In this document: in pieces, positions 49,677-57,491 of the stretch | Position numbering within the stretch: the first letter of the stretch is position 1 | Layout of the letters: every line of letters starts with the position of its first letter | NCBI GenBank assembly: GCA_900316475.1 | Contig: ONDA01000027.1 | Coordinates: 1 to 57,825 of the forward strand | DNA length: 57,825 bases | Reading direction: 5' to 3' | Origin: an uncultured Prevotellaceae bacterium | Lineage (GTDB): Bacteria; Bacteroidota; Bacteroidia; Bacteroidales; Bacteroidaceae | Made by a program: the position numbers and the translations under genes | The notes under the pieces: generated by a model | Database searches by the model: none | What the model was told of the DNA's origin: nothing | What the model saw: only the letters and a program-made list of their open reading frames with translations

Positions 49677-50654
49677 CTATATGCTCAGCTCGTCGAGCAC
49701 CTTGATGAGCTTCTTGTTGAAAGGCTTGTCGGTACGGATGCACTCCGAGAAGGGTACGTAGACCACCTCGTTGTTACGCACACCCACCATGACGTTGCGC
49801 TGCCCCTGCTTGATGGCTTCGATGGCACCGACACCCGTGCGCGAGGCCAGGATGCGGTCGTGGGCCGAGGGACTGCCGCCGCGCTGCAGGTGGCCAAGGA
49901 TGGAGACACGTACGTCGAACTCCGGGAACTCCTTTTTCACACGGTCGGCATAGTAGAGGGCACCGCACTTGGGACTCTCCGACACGATGACGATACACGA
50001 CTTCTTCGACTTGCGGATGCCGCGAGCCATGAAGTGTGCCAGCTGGTCTTCCTCCATCATCTCCTCGGGGATGATGGCTGCCTCAGCACCACAGGCAATG
50101 GCTGAGTTCTGAGCCAGGAAACCGGCGTCGCGGCCCATCACCTCGACAAAGAAGATGCGCTCGTGGGAGTTGGCCGTGTCGCGGATGCGGTCGACACACT
50201 CCATGATGGTGTTCATCGTCGTGTCGTAGCCAATGGTGGAGTCGGTGCCGTAGAGGTCGTTGTCGATGGTGCCGGGCAGACCGATGCAGGGGAAGTCGAA
50301 CTCCATGCCGAAGTTACGGGCACCGGTGAGCGAACCGTTGCCGCCGATGACGACCAATGCGTCGATAGCCTCCTTCTGACAGGTCTCGTAGGCCTTTTCC
50401 ATGCCTTCCTTGGTCATAAACTCCTTCGAACGGGCTGTCTTCAGGATGGTGCCGCCACGGGTGATGATGCCGCTCACGTCTTCCGTCGTAAACTGCTTCA
50501 CCTCGCCTTTGATAAGGCCGTCGTAGCCGCGGTAGATACCCTTGATGTTGAAACCATTGTAAATGCCGGCGCGTGTCACGGCGCGGATGGCGGCGTTCAT
50601 GCCGGGGGCATCGCCTCCAGAGGTCAGGATACCGATAGTCTTAATCTTTGTCAT
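49677..50654 (-). CDS. pfkA: ATP-dependent 6-phosphofructokinase, copy 2
   Basis: The start at 50654 ([22 protein letters not shown]) matches copy 1; the longer frame from 50786 would extend across the promoter. The 325-residue product shares [25 protein letters not shown] and [10 protein letters not shown] with copy 1 at 20382 and differs mainly at scattered surface positions and in the segment [15 protein letters not shown]. Both genes look functional. Confidence 0.95.
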   Translation of the reverse strand: MTKIKTIGILTSGGDAPGMNAAIRAVTRAGIYNGFNIKGIYRGYDGLIKGEVKQFTTEDVSGIITRGGTILKTARSKEFMTKEGMEKAYETCQKEAIDALVVIGGNGSLTGARNFGMEFDFPCIGLPGTIDNDLYGTDSTIGYDTTMNTIMECVDRIRDTANSHERIFFVEVMGRDAGFLAQNSAIACGAEAAIIPEEMMEEDQLAHFMARGIRKSKKSCIVIVSESPKCGALYYADRVKKEFPEFDVRVSILGHLQRGGSPSAHDRILASRTGVGAIEAIKQGQRNVMVGVRNNEVVYVPFSECIRTDKPFNKKLIKVLDELSI

Positions 50655-50685
50655 AGTCAGTTGTTTTTTAAATTCGATTCTGCCG

Positions 50686-50693
50686 CAAATATA
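50686..50693 (-). promoter_or_regulatory. -7 box of pfkA copy 2
   Basis: Minus-strand TATATTTG followed by CGGCAG, about 32 bases before the start codon at 50654. Confidence 0.6.
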
Positions 50694-50780
50694 CAAAATA
50701 ACTGAGAGAAAAACAAAGAAATTCTTTTTTTTCTTTTGTTTCTGCCAGTACGATGAGCCGCCACTAGCAGGTCTGTTTAT

Positions 50781-50854
50781 CGTCACGTTGCACGCAAGCT
50801 CCTGAAAACCAGGAGGTTACGGCGTGACGACAAAGTGAGAGCGTGACGACAAAC
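50781..50854. repeat. CGTCACG/CGTGACG repeats left of the DUF6078-VapE unit
   Basis: CGTCACG at 50781 and CGTGACG at 50823 are inverted around an inner CTCCTG/CAGGAG hairpin. GCGTGACGACAAA occurs twice (50822 and 50841). The same motif forms the palindrome at 53244-53299. The gap 50655-50988 otherwise holds only the two promoters. Confidence 0.6.
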
Positions 50855-50951
50855 GGGCATAGCGACTTGTAAGTTGTTGACAGTCAGTGGATTTTGTTTT
50901 TAGGATTCTCCTGGCACCTGCCTTTTCCTTGGAACCAAGACGCTGATGTCG

Positions 50952-50959
50952 TATCTTTG
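50952..50959 (+). promoter_or_regulatory. -7 box of the DUF6078 gene
   Basis: TATCTTTG followed by CCGAC, about 29 bases before the ATG at 50989. Confidence 0.6.
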
Positions 50960-50988
50960 CCGACAATTTCAGACACAACAATCAGAAA

Positions 50989-51438
50989 ATGTATGTAAAG
51001 ATGGAAAAAGAAATCCTTTTCAGTGACGTTCCCCAAGGATGGGCACTGTGTTTCAACCAGCAGTGTGAGAAGAAAAACTGCTGTCTGCGGCAGCTGGCGG
51101 GCGCCAAGGCTCCCCATACGGTGCAACAGGCGGTATGTGTGACACCGGCGGCATGGGCCGACGGAATGTGCAGCCAGTTTGTTGAAGCAACGCCGGTCAG
51201 TCTGGCCCGTGGCTTCGACCGTGCCTTCCTGTGCCTGCACAGTCGCGACGCCCGCCATGAGCTGCGGCTGGCGCTCACCGAGTATTTTGGCAGCCGGGGC
51301 AGCTACTATCGCCATAAGCACGGAGAACGCCTGCTCACTCCCGACCGACAGCAGACAGTGGAATCGCTGTTCCGCCGCTACGGCTATCAGCAGCCGGAGG
51401 TCTTCGACGAGCACATTCTCGACTACTGCTACGAATAA
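50989..51438 (+). CDS. DUF6078 family protein
   Basis: The 149-residue product is rich in Cys near its N-terminus (QQCEKKNCCLRQLAG) and has AARGFDRAFLCL-like and HELRLALTEYFGSRGSYYRHKHGER-type blocks (written here as ELRLALTEYFGSRGSYYRHK), as in DUF6078. These genes commonly lie next to VapE/VirE genes in Bacteroidales. Function unknown. The ATG at 51001 (MEKEILFSD) is an alternative start. Confidence 0.65.
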   Translation: MYVKMEKEILFSDVPQGWALCFNQQCEKKNCCLRQLAGAKAPHTVQQAVCVTPAAWADGMCSQFVEATPVSLARGFDRAFLCLHSRDARHELRLALTEYFGSRGSYYRHKHGERLLTPDRQQTVESLFRRYGYQQPEVFDEHILDYCYE

Positions 51439-51446
51439 CCGGCCTC

Positions 51447-51509
51447 GGGAACATATTCCCAGGGCGTGGGACAAAAGTCCCAAGCACTGGCACAAACATC
51501 CCATACTGT
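51447..51509. repeat. Three iteron-like 21-bp repeats upstream of the VapE gene
   Basis: Three head-to-tail units share the pattern GGGACAAAAGTCCCAAGCACT: unit 1 begins GGGAACATATTCCC, unit 2 GGGACAAAAGTCCC, unit 3 GGCACAAACATCCC. Units 1 and 2 are dyads. Even phasing of about two helical turns suggests protein-binding sites, for example an initiator or repressor. Confidence 0.6.
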
Positions 51510-51554
51510 AGAATTTTTATCAATGATTTATTAACAAAAAGGAGAACAAGAGCT

Positions 51555-53210
51555 ATGAAATTTACACTTTTCAGGAGAGACAAGAACAACCAGTTGCACA
51601 TCAGTACCAGAACTATTGAGCAGGTCATGGCTCGCATGACCGCCACAGCCAAGCAGGCCGCCTACGAGGTGTATCCCAACGTGGAGATGCGAAGAGACTC
51701 GGCAGGTACACCCGTGCCGCGCGAGCTGAACGGAGTGGTGGTGCTGACCTTCGGCAACCTGCCGGAGACCAGGCGTCGTGATCAGGTGAAAGAGACCGCT
51801 ATGACGCTGCCCACCACGCTGGCCGCCTTCAACGGTGCCGATGGCGAGAGTGTCGTCGTGCTGGTGCGGTATCAGGTGGGCAGTCAGGACTTCAGCCTGG
51901 CCGACACGCTGGCCGACTCGGCCTACGAGGATGCCGTCGTGATGTATTCGCGTGTCACTGGAGCCGATGTGCGCCGCGAGGAGCCGTCGGCACGCATGCA
52001 CTTCACCCTGCCGCACGACGCGCAGCCGCTCTGCCATGCGGAGGCCATACCGCTCGACAGGAACGTCAACGGCGAAGAGACCTTGCGTATCATCAAGTTG
52101 CTGAACACACGCTATCTGTTCCGCTTCAACACCCTGATGGGGTTCACCGAGTGCTGCTCGAAACGGTCGGTGAGTCAGGAATGGAAGCCCGTGGACGACC
52201 GAATGATCAACAGCCTGACCATCGAGGCGCGGCTCTCGGGGCTGGACGCGTGGGACAAGGACATCCGGCGCTATGTGATGTCCGACATGGTGAAGGCCTT
52301 CAACCCCATCCAGGACTTTCTGGAACGGGCGGAGCAGGCCTGGGACGGACATACCGACCACATCGGACGGCTGGCCCGCACGGTGCCGTGCCAGGTGCCC
52401 CAGTGGGAAGGGTGGTTCCGCAAGTGGCTGCTCTATATGGTGGCACAGTGGCTGGGCATGACCCGACAATACGGCAACAGCGTAGTGCCGCTGCTCATCT
52501 CGGAACAGGGCAATAACAAGTCGACATTCTGCCGGCGACTGCTACCCGAGTGTCTGCAGTGGGGATACAACGACAACCTGCTCATCACGGAGAAAAAGGC
52601 CACCCTGCAGGCCATGTCGCAGTTTCTGCTCATCAACCTCGATGAGTTCAACCAGATTCCGGCTACCATCCAGGAGGGATTCCTGAAGAACGTCATCCAG
52701 CTGGCCCGCGTGAAAATCAAGCGGCCCTACGGCAAGCATGTGGAGGACTTTCCGCGACTGGCCTCGTTCATCGCCACCACCAATGAACACTCGGTGCTGG
52801 CCGACCCCAGCGGCAACCGCCGGTTCATCGGCATTGAGCTGACCGGCAGCATCGACCTCTCGCGGCCCATCGACTATGAGGGACTCTACGGACAGGCCGT
52901 CAACCTGCTGAAACGCGGCGAGCAATACTGGTTCGGCGAGAGCGAGGTGAGAGACATCATGGCGCACAACCGCCAGTTCCAGATACTCTCGCCTGCCGAG
53001 CAGTGGTTCAACGAGTGTTTCGACATTGCCACCGACGAGAGCGACGGCGAATGGCTGACGTGTGCCGCCATCTTCAACCGGCTGAAGCGCTATGCCGGCA
53101 GCGGCTTCAAGGGTAGTCTCAACCATTTCGGGCGCGTGCTCAACAATATGAGAGGACTCAGCCAGAGGCGCTCGAACATCGGCAAGCGCTATCTGGTGCG
53201 AAGCAAATAA
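51555..53210 (+). CDS. VapE/VirE-type primase-helicase-like ATPase
   Basis: The 551-residue protein has an N-terminal region to about residue 210 resembling the BT4734/VirE_N domain, then a VapE-type ATPase: a loop SEQGNNKSTF in place of a strict Walker A, Walker B LLINLDEFNQI, and ASFIATTNEHSVLADPSGNRRF with the sensor Asn and Arg. Such proteins are found in plasmids, phages and genomic islands as replication proteins. It follows the iteron-like repeats and the DUF6078 gene and is flanked by GCGTGACGAC repeats, so the unit may be a small mobile or satellite element. No integrase is present. Confidence 0.75.
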   Translation: MKFTLFRRDKNNQLHISTRTIEQVMARMTATAKQAAYEVYPNVEMRRDSAGTPVPRELNGVVVLTFGNLPETRRRDQVKETAMTLPTTLAAFNGADGESVVVLVRYQVGSQDFSLADTLADSAYEDAVVMYSRVTGADVRREEPSARMHFTLPHDAQPLCHAEAIPLDRNVNGEETLRIIKLLNTRYLFRFNTLMGFTECCSKRSVSQEWKPVDDRMINSLTIEARLSGLDAWDKDIRRYVMSDMVKAFNPIQDFLERAEQAWDGHTDHIGRLARTVPCQVPQWEGWFRKWLLYMVAQWLGMTRQYGNSVVPLLISEQGNNKSTFCRRLLPECLQWGYNDNLLITEKKATLQAMSQFLLINLDEFNQIPATIQEGFLKNVIQLARVKIKRPYGKHVEDFPRLASFIATTNEHSVLADPSGNRRFIGIELTGSIDLSRPIDYEGLYGQAVNLLKRGEQYWFGESEVRDIMAHNRQFQILSPAEQWFNECFDIATDESDGEWLTCAAIFNRLKRYAGSGFKGSLNHFGRVLNNMRGLSQRRSNIGKRYLVRSK

Positions 53211-53243
53211 AAGCGGTACCGTTGTTACCGTCACTCATCACAG

Positions 53244-53299
53244 TTGTCGTCACGCTGTATCATGTTGTATTTCAACAACATAGAGCAGCGTGACGACAA
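53244..53299. repeat. Near-perfect palindrome right of the VapE gene
   Basis: TTGTCGTCACGCTG pairs with CAGCGTGACGACAA, with an inner ATGTTGT/ACAACAT helix. The arm sequence is the same motif found at 50781-50854. It may also end transcription of vapE, though a clear T-run is lacking. Confidence 0.7.
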
Positions 53300-53329
53300 A
53301 ACGTAAGAACAAAATTAATGTAATCGTTA

Positions 53330-54892
53330 TTATTCTGTGACCGCGCGAACACTTAAGCCGATGGCGCGGGAATGGCCTCCTCCTGCCCCCCCTCTTGTGT
53401 AATAATAACTTTTATCGATGCTCATATAATACGCATACAGCGAGACGCCATAAGGGTAGAGCGCAGAAGTCCAATATGAACCGCTGGTGCCACCATCTTC
53501 TGTAGTACCTAAGTTGCGTTGGCCTGCAGCAGGCAGGAAAATGGAATTGCCAGTGTAGCCAGTCTTCTTGCTGGTCACAATATAACCTGCTATGCCGGTG
53601 CCGTTGTAATCATCTGTCCACTCCCAGTTGCAATTGCTACTATTCTCAAGTTCGTCAAACTCAGTCTTCGTCGGCATACGCCAGGAGCCTCCCCAATTGG
53701 CACGGGCGGCATCGTCGCCAAGTTCCAACTGAGTCATGTTATCGACAGGGACATCGTCGCTGAACCAGGAACTAGAACTGCTCGTAGAACAGTATTTTTT
53801 AAATTTGAGCGACGAGCCGTTGTAGTAGCCGAAGGTGTAGGACGGCCAACTGTAATACGTCTTCCCTGTCGTACTTCCTTCGGTATATCCCGATGTCTCT
53901 CCCCAGGCAAAGTACGTGCCGTAGCCGGTTTCCGTGGTGGCTCCGACATTCATGTTGGCCCATTTCACACTCAGTCCGAGATCGACGGCCTCAGCACCTG
54001 CAGGGGCATTGGTGAGTTCCACCACGGGGTTCACTGTCACCGTGCCCTCGCTCGTCCAGCCCGTGATGGCGGTCGTGGTGCCCACGGCGCGGAGGTTGAC
54101 GGTGATGTTCAGCGTGTAGAGTTGCCCGGCGGCGAAGGCCTTGCTGGCGACGCTGTAGGTGGCCGTTCCCTTGTCGGTGACGATGGAGAGCAGCCCGCCG
54201 TCGATGGTCTGCGCGGGGATGAGGGCGGCACCGTTGTTGCTCACGGCGATGCTGGTGGCCGAGCCCGTGGCCTCACCCACTTCGCCCGTGGCCTGATTGA
54301 ACGAGACGGTGGGCTTTACGTTCAAGATACTGACGCTCGTGATGCTCCCGACGCCCGCTCCGGCGGTGATGTTTACGCAGAGTTTCGCCATCTTGTGCGA
54401 GAAGGCCAGGTTGACGGCCTCGGCCTGCTTCGCTTGGTTGTTCACGGAGGCAAACATCAGGTCGCTGGCCTTGTAGGAGGCATCAGCGGTCTGGTCGGCG
54501 GCCACGGTGAACGTCGTGCCTGCCGTGGCAGGATAGTAGGCCACGATGTCGATGTTCTGCGAGCCCGCGGGATAGTACGGCGCGGGGTTCGGGGCGGTCA
54601 TCGTGCCGGCGGAGCCGGTAGTAAACGTGTAGTCCGTCCACTCGCCAGCACCCGTGTTGCTGATGCGCACATTGACGCTCTCGTTGCTTGCGAACGTCCC
54701 CTCGTTCAGGTTCTGCGCGGCGCGGGTCATGCCATTCACGCCCTGTGCGGCGCGGGTCTCGGTCGCATCGATGGTCGAGTACGCCAGCGTCACCGGCACT
54801 CGCTGCTCTACGTTATCAATCGGGCTGTCGTCCGAACTGCAAGCCGTCAGCACCGTCATAGCTGCGGCGAAAAGAATTTGCTTTGTCTTCAT
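53330..54892 (-). CDS. Fimbrillin-like lipoprotein with FISUMP-type C-terminal domain, copy A
   Basis: The start at 54892 (MKTKQILFAAAMTVLTAC) gives a lipoprotein signal; the longer frame would overlap the companion peptide gene. The 520-residue product has an Mfa/fimbrillin-like N-terminal half (VPVTLAYSTIDATETRA, YYPAGSQNIDIVAYYPA). Its C-terminal domain opens AVDLGLSVKWANMNVGATTE and includes WRMPTKTEFDELE and FLPAAGQRN, as in Fibrobacter succinogenes major paralogous (FISUMP) domains. It is likely exposed on the outer membrane. Confidence 0.75.
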   Translation of the reverse strand: MKTKQILFAAAMTVLTACSSDDSPIDNVEQRVPVTLAYSTIDATETRAAQGVNGMTRAAQNLNEGTFASNESVNVRISNTGAGEWTDYTFTTGSAGTMTAPNPAPYYPAGSQNIDIVAYYPATAGTTFTVAADQTADASYKASDLMFASVNNQAKQAEAVNLAFSHKMAKLCVNITAGAGVGSITSVSILNVKPTVSFNQATGEVGEATGSATSIAVSNNGAALIPAQTIDGGLLSIVTDKGTATYSVASKAFAAGQLYTLNITVNLRAVGTTTAITGWTSEGTVTVNPVVELTNAPAGAEAVDLGLSVKWANMNVGATTETGYGTYFAWGETSGYTEGSTTGKTYYSWPSYTFGYYNGSSLKFKKYCSTSSSSSWFSDDVPVDNMTQLELGDDAARANWGGSWRMPTKTEFDELENSSNCNWEWTDDYNGTGIAGYIVTSKKTGYTGNSIFLPAAGQRNLGTTEDGGTSGSYWTSALYPYGVSLYAYYMSIDKSYYYTRGGAGGGHSRAIGLSVRAVTE

Positions 54893-54914
54893 TGTCGTAT
54901 TTCGTTTTATTGTT

Positions 54915-55079
54915 TTACATGTAGATGTCCTCATCGGTCGTGCCGCCGTCGCCCCATCCGTTGATGGAGTTTCCGCCTTGCACTGGTTCTGGGTCGCTGG
55001 TGCAGAGCATCCCATGCTGTTGCAGCATGACAACCCGCATCGCCGGTTTCTCGTAGTATCTTTTCTGTTCTGTCTTCAT
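54915..55079 (-). CDS. Small KPxM-type companion peptide (54 aa), copy A
   Basis: Start at 55079; the product begins MKTEQKRYYEKPAMRVVMLQ and ends in a Gly-rich acidic tail with GWGDGG. It lies 22 bases upstream of fimbrillin gene copy A in the same direction. It belongs with the peptides at 2844-3011 and 56931-57065. It is too short for routine ORF calls. Confidence 0.65.
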   Translation of the reverse strand: MKTEQKRYYEKPAMRVVMLQQHGMLCTSDPEPVQGGNSINGWGDGGTTDEDIYM

Positions 55080-55157
55080 ACGCTTATCGATTTTGATTGT
55101 TGTTGTTCAGGACCTCACACCGTGCCTGTCCCCCTTTACCTGTTCCGTTCATTCGGG

Positions 55158-55222
55158 GATCATGGGGACAGGTTGTTTGAAGTGAATTCAACGAATTCAT
55201 TCAAAAACCTGTCCCCATGATC
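55158..55222. repeat. GGGGACAGG palindrome, copy 2
   Basis: GATCATGGGGACAGG and CCTGTCCCCATGATC are perfect inverted arms; the inner TTTGAA and GAATTC continue the symmetry. Copy 1 is at 3022-3071. It separates the two fimbrillin transcription units. Confidence 0.75.
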
Positions 55223-55255
55223 TTTATGGCTTTCGGGGCCGCCCTCCTTGATATT

Positions 55256-56917
55256 CTACTCGACCAGGCGAACCAGGCGCACCGAATACCCGTAGTACCG
55301 AGAGCTGCTGTTCTCGGGACGCACATTGCCCGGACCGAAGAACACGTAGTACGCGTAGTCCGTGCCAAGGGCCGTACTCGACCAGTAGTAGCCGTTCGAA
55401 CCGACACTGCCCACCGGAGTGCCACTACGGCGGCCGGCAGCCGGCAGGAAAACAGCACCATGAGCCTCGAAGTCATTTGACCAGTCAGTATCAGTGATGC
55501 TGTTAGCGGTGTAGGCAGCATCTGTTGTATTGTAAGAAGTCAGGCTGTGGTAGCTCGCGCTCCAGTCATCGGGCAGCAAGATTACACCTGCCACACCATT
55601 CACTGTAGCCTTGGCGTAGAGAATGCCGGAGGTCGTGGTACGCTTTTTGCTGGAGTTAGTCCCGAACAGATACTCCCACTCGCCACCGCTGCCGCCAGTC
55701 AGCGTGCGCCAGCCAGTGCCCATGTTTACTCCCCAGTCACCATTAGCATAGGTGTCGGTGAGGTTGTAAGCACCGGTGGGGCCGTAATGTGTGCTTGTAG
55801 TGCTCGTTGACCAAGGCTGGTAGGCAGAGCCATAATTAGTGATTGTCTGATTAGAAGTTCCCCAGCCGAAGAGGTCTATCCAGCCTGTGTATGACGAGCT
55901 GATGGAGGCGTTGTTGCTCTTGGTTTCCTCAACTTTCACATTACCTTTTGTGGCATCACCAACATAGTCATACTGATTCTCCGCAAAGCGCCAAGTATTG
56001 CTGCTTGCCTGATACTGCAGATTACCCTTCGAGAAATAAACTTTGTCACCGCTGCTGTTGATGGTGAACTTGCCGCCGATGGCACCCGTGGGAACGGCGG
56101 CCTGCTTCGTCATCTTCACCCCGACGCGGTAGTACTTGCCGTTGGCGAACGTCACGTTAGACTTCTCGTAGGTATAGGTATCAGAGCCCACGGTGGCCGT
56201 CAGCGTGACGGTCTGGCTCGCGATGCCGGGAATGGCAACATAGATTTCACTGGTGGCCGAGGCGGGGGTAACGGTGTAGGTGTTGGTGCCGTCGCTGACG
56301 ATGAGTTCCGTCGCGTTGAGAGGCGTTGTGCCGTCAGCCTTGTCCACGAGCGTGAAGTTCACGATGGCCTGCTGGTTTTGGAACGTTGTAGTGGCCTCAG
56401 TGGGGATGATGTTGCCCGTGGCCGATACGCTCGCCACCTGGACCGTGGCCGTGGCATAGTCATACTTGGCGGCGATGTCTTCAAGCGTGCCCACCTGACC
56501 CGTGTAGTCCAGTTCGCCGCTGCGGGGGAACTGCAGGGTCAGCACGTCGTCTTTGGCGATGGTGATGTCGCTGAGCGAGCCCTTCAGCGTGGCGGTGGCA
56601 GCGTTGGCATCGGGCTGCAAAGAGCCTGTGGCCCAGTCGGAGCCTTTCTTCACGAAGATGTTTTCCGTAGTAGCCCATGTGGCGTTGAGCGTCTTGTTAT
56701 CTTCACCGCCGAGCGCGAGGGCGCGGGTGGCGACGCGGGCATTGGCCTCGTCGCCCGTGGACTTCGTGGCCTGAATGGTCATGGTGTACACTTGCTGACC
56801 TGCGGGCTGAGCAGGCTGCAGGTCGATGGTGTTGTCGTCGCTGGAGCAGGCAGCGAAGGTGCCCGATGCGATGAGCAAGGCGGCCAGGGTGCGGATGTTT
56901 GTCATAATCTTCTTCAT
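55256..56917 (-). CDS. Fimbrillin-like lipoprotein with FISUMP-type C-terminal domain, copy B
   Basis: The start at 56917 (MKKIMTNIRTLAALLIAS) gives a lipoprotein signal ending GTFAAC. The 553-residue product has a fimbrillin-like N-terminal part (VYTMTIQATKSTGDEANA, VTLTATVGSDTYTYEKSN) and a C-terminal FISUMP-like domain: GKFTINSSGDKVYFSKGNLQ, WIDLFGWGTSNQT, WEYLFGTN and FLPAAGRRSG. It shares architecture but little close identity with copy A, which suggests paired or variable surface subunits. Confidence 0.75.
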   Translation of the reverse strand: MKKIMTNIRTLAALLIASGTFAACSSDDNTIDLQPAQPAGQQVYTMTIQATKSTGDEANARVATRALALGGEDNKTLNATWATTENIFVKKGSDWATGSLQPDANAATATLKGSLSDITIAKDDVLTLQFPRSGELDYTGQVGTLEDIAAKYDYATATVQVASVSATGNIIPTEATTTFQNQQAIVNFTLVDKADGTTPLNATELIVSDGTNTYTVTPASATSEIYVAIPGIASQTVTLTATVGSDTYTYEKSNVTFANGKYYRVGVKMTKQAAVPTGAIGGKFTINSSGDKVYFSKGNLQYQASSNTWRFAENQYDYVGDATKGNVKVEETKSNNASISSSYTGWIDLFGWGTSNQTITNYGSAYQPWSTSTTSTHYGPTGAYNLTDTYANGDWGVNMGTGWRTLTGGSGGEWEYLFGTNSSKKRTTTSGILYAKATVNGVAGVILLPDDWSASYHSLTSYNTTDAAYTANSITDTDWSNDFEAHGAVFLPAAGRRSGTPVGSVGSNGYYWSSTALGTDYAYYVFFGPGNVRPENSSSRYYGYSVRLVRLVE

Positions 56918-56930
56918 AGTTGTGTCCTCC

Positions 56931-57065
56931 TTAATTCCAGTCCTCTTCTTGCGCGTCACCATAGCCCGAGCGCATGGACTTTACACCGCTGGCTTGCAGC
57001 AGATGCGTCTGTTGTTGCAACTTGACGATGTTCATCGTCGGTTTCTCATAAATTTTCTTTTTCAT
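56931..57065 (-). CDS. Small KPxM-type companion peptide (44 aa), copy B
   Basis: Start at 57065; the product begins MKKKIYEKPTMNIVKLQQQ, contains THLLQAS as in the peptide at 2844, and ends EEDWN. It lies 13 bases upstream of fimbrillin gene copy B. Confidence 0.65.
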   Translation of the reverse strand: MKKKIYEKPTMNIVKLQQQTHLLQASGVKSMRSGYGDAQEEDWN

Positions 57066-57099
57066 AAGCTGTTGATTTTATTAATTGTTAATACCATAA

Positions 57100-57369
57100 T
57101 TATATATTGTCGGGGATTGACGCGCTTGGATAGTTCAAACCACGTGAAGTAGATGGTGTAGAAGAGGGCTGCGAGGTTGTTTTAGTTGTTGAATTTGATT
57201 TGTCTATGTCTGACTCTTGTTTTGGCAACCGCTCCACGAGGTCGTGGACGGCCTGGGCCATCTGCTGCATGGCCACGTTGCGGCGGCTGATGGTCTGGTA
57301 GAGCAACAGACCGAGGCCGGCAATGACGGCTACGAGCAACAGTACGAGGATGATGATGAGTAGTTCCAT
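57100..57369 (-). CDS. Small single-helix membrane protein (89 aa)
   Basis: The product has one N-terminal membrane helix (LLIIILVLLLVAVIAGLGLLL), a short helix and a Ser/Thr/Pro-rich tail. A minus-strand TATCTTCG box lies at 57407-57400. It is the first gene of the unit that includes the companion peptide and fimbrillin copy B. No family recognised. Confidence 0.55.
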   Translation of the reverse strand: MELLIIILVLLLVAVIAGLGLLLYQTISRRNVAMQQMAQAVHDLVERLPKQESDIDKSNSTTKTTSQPSSTPSTSRGLNYPSASIPDNI

Positions 57370-57491
57370 ACGATTCGTGACGTTTGTTGAATTCGGTGGC
57401 GAAGATACAGAAAAGGCGGGCCTCCGTCAAGGGAAGTCCGCCTGTTGTCAGTCCAAAACGGCAGAAAGCACCGTCCATTTTGGCAAAAAGG

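Noticed and set aside
53519-54964. Long plus-strand frame opposite the fimbrillin gene
   Set aside because: It is the antisense of a lipoprotein with a clear signal and domains; its composition is that of a shadow frame.
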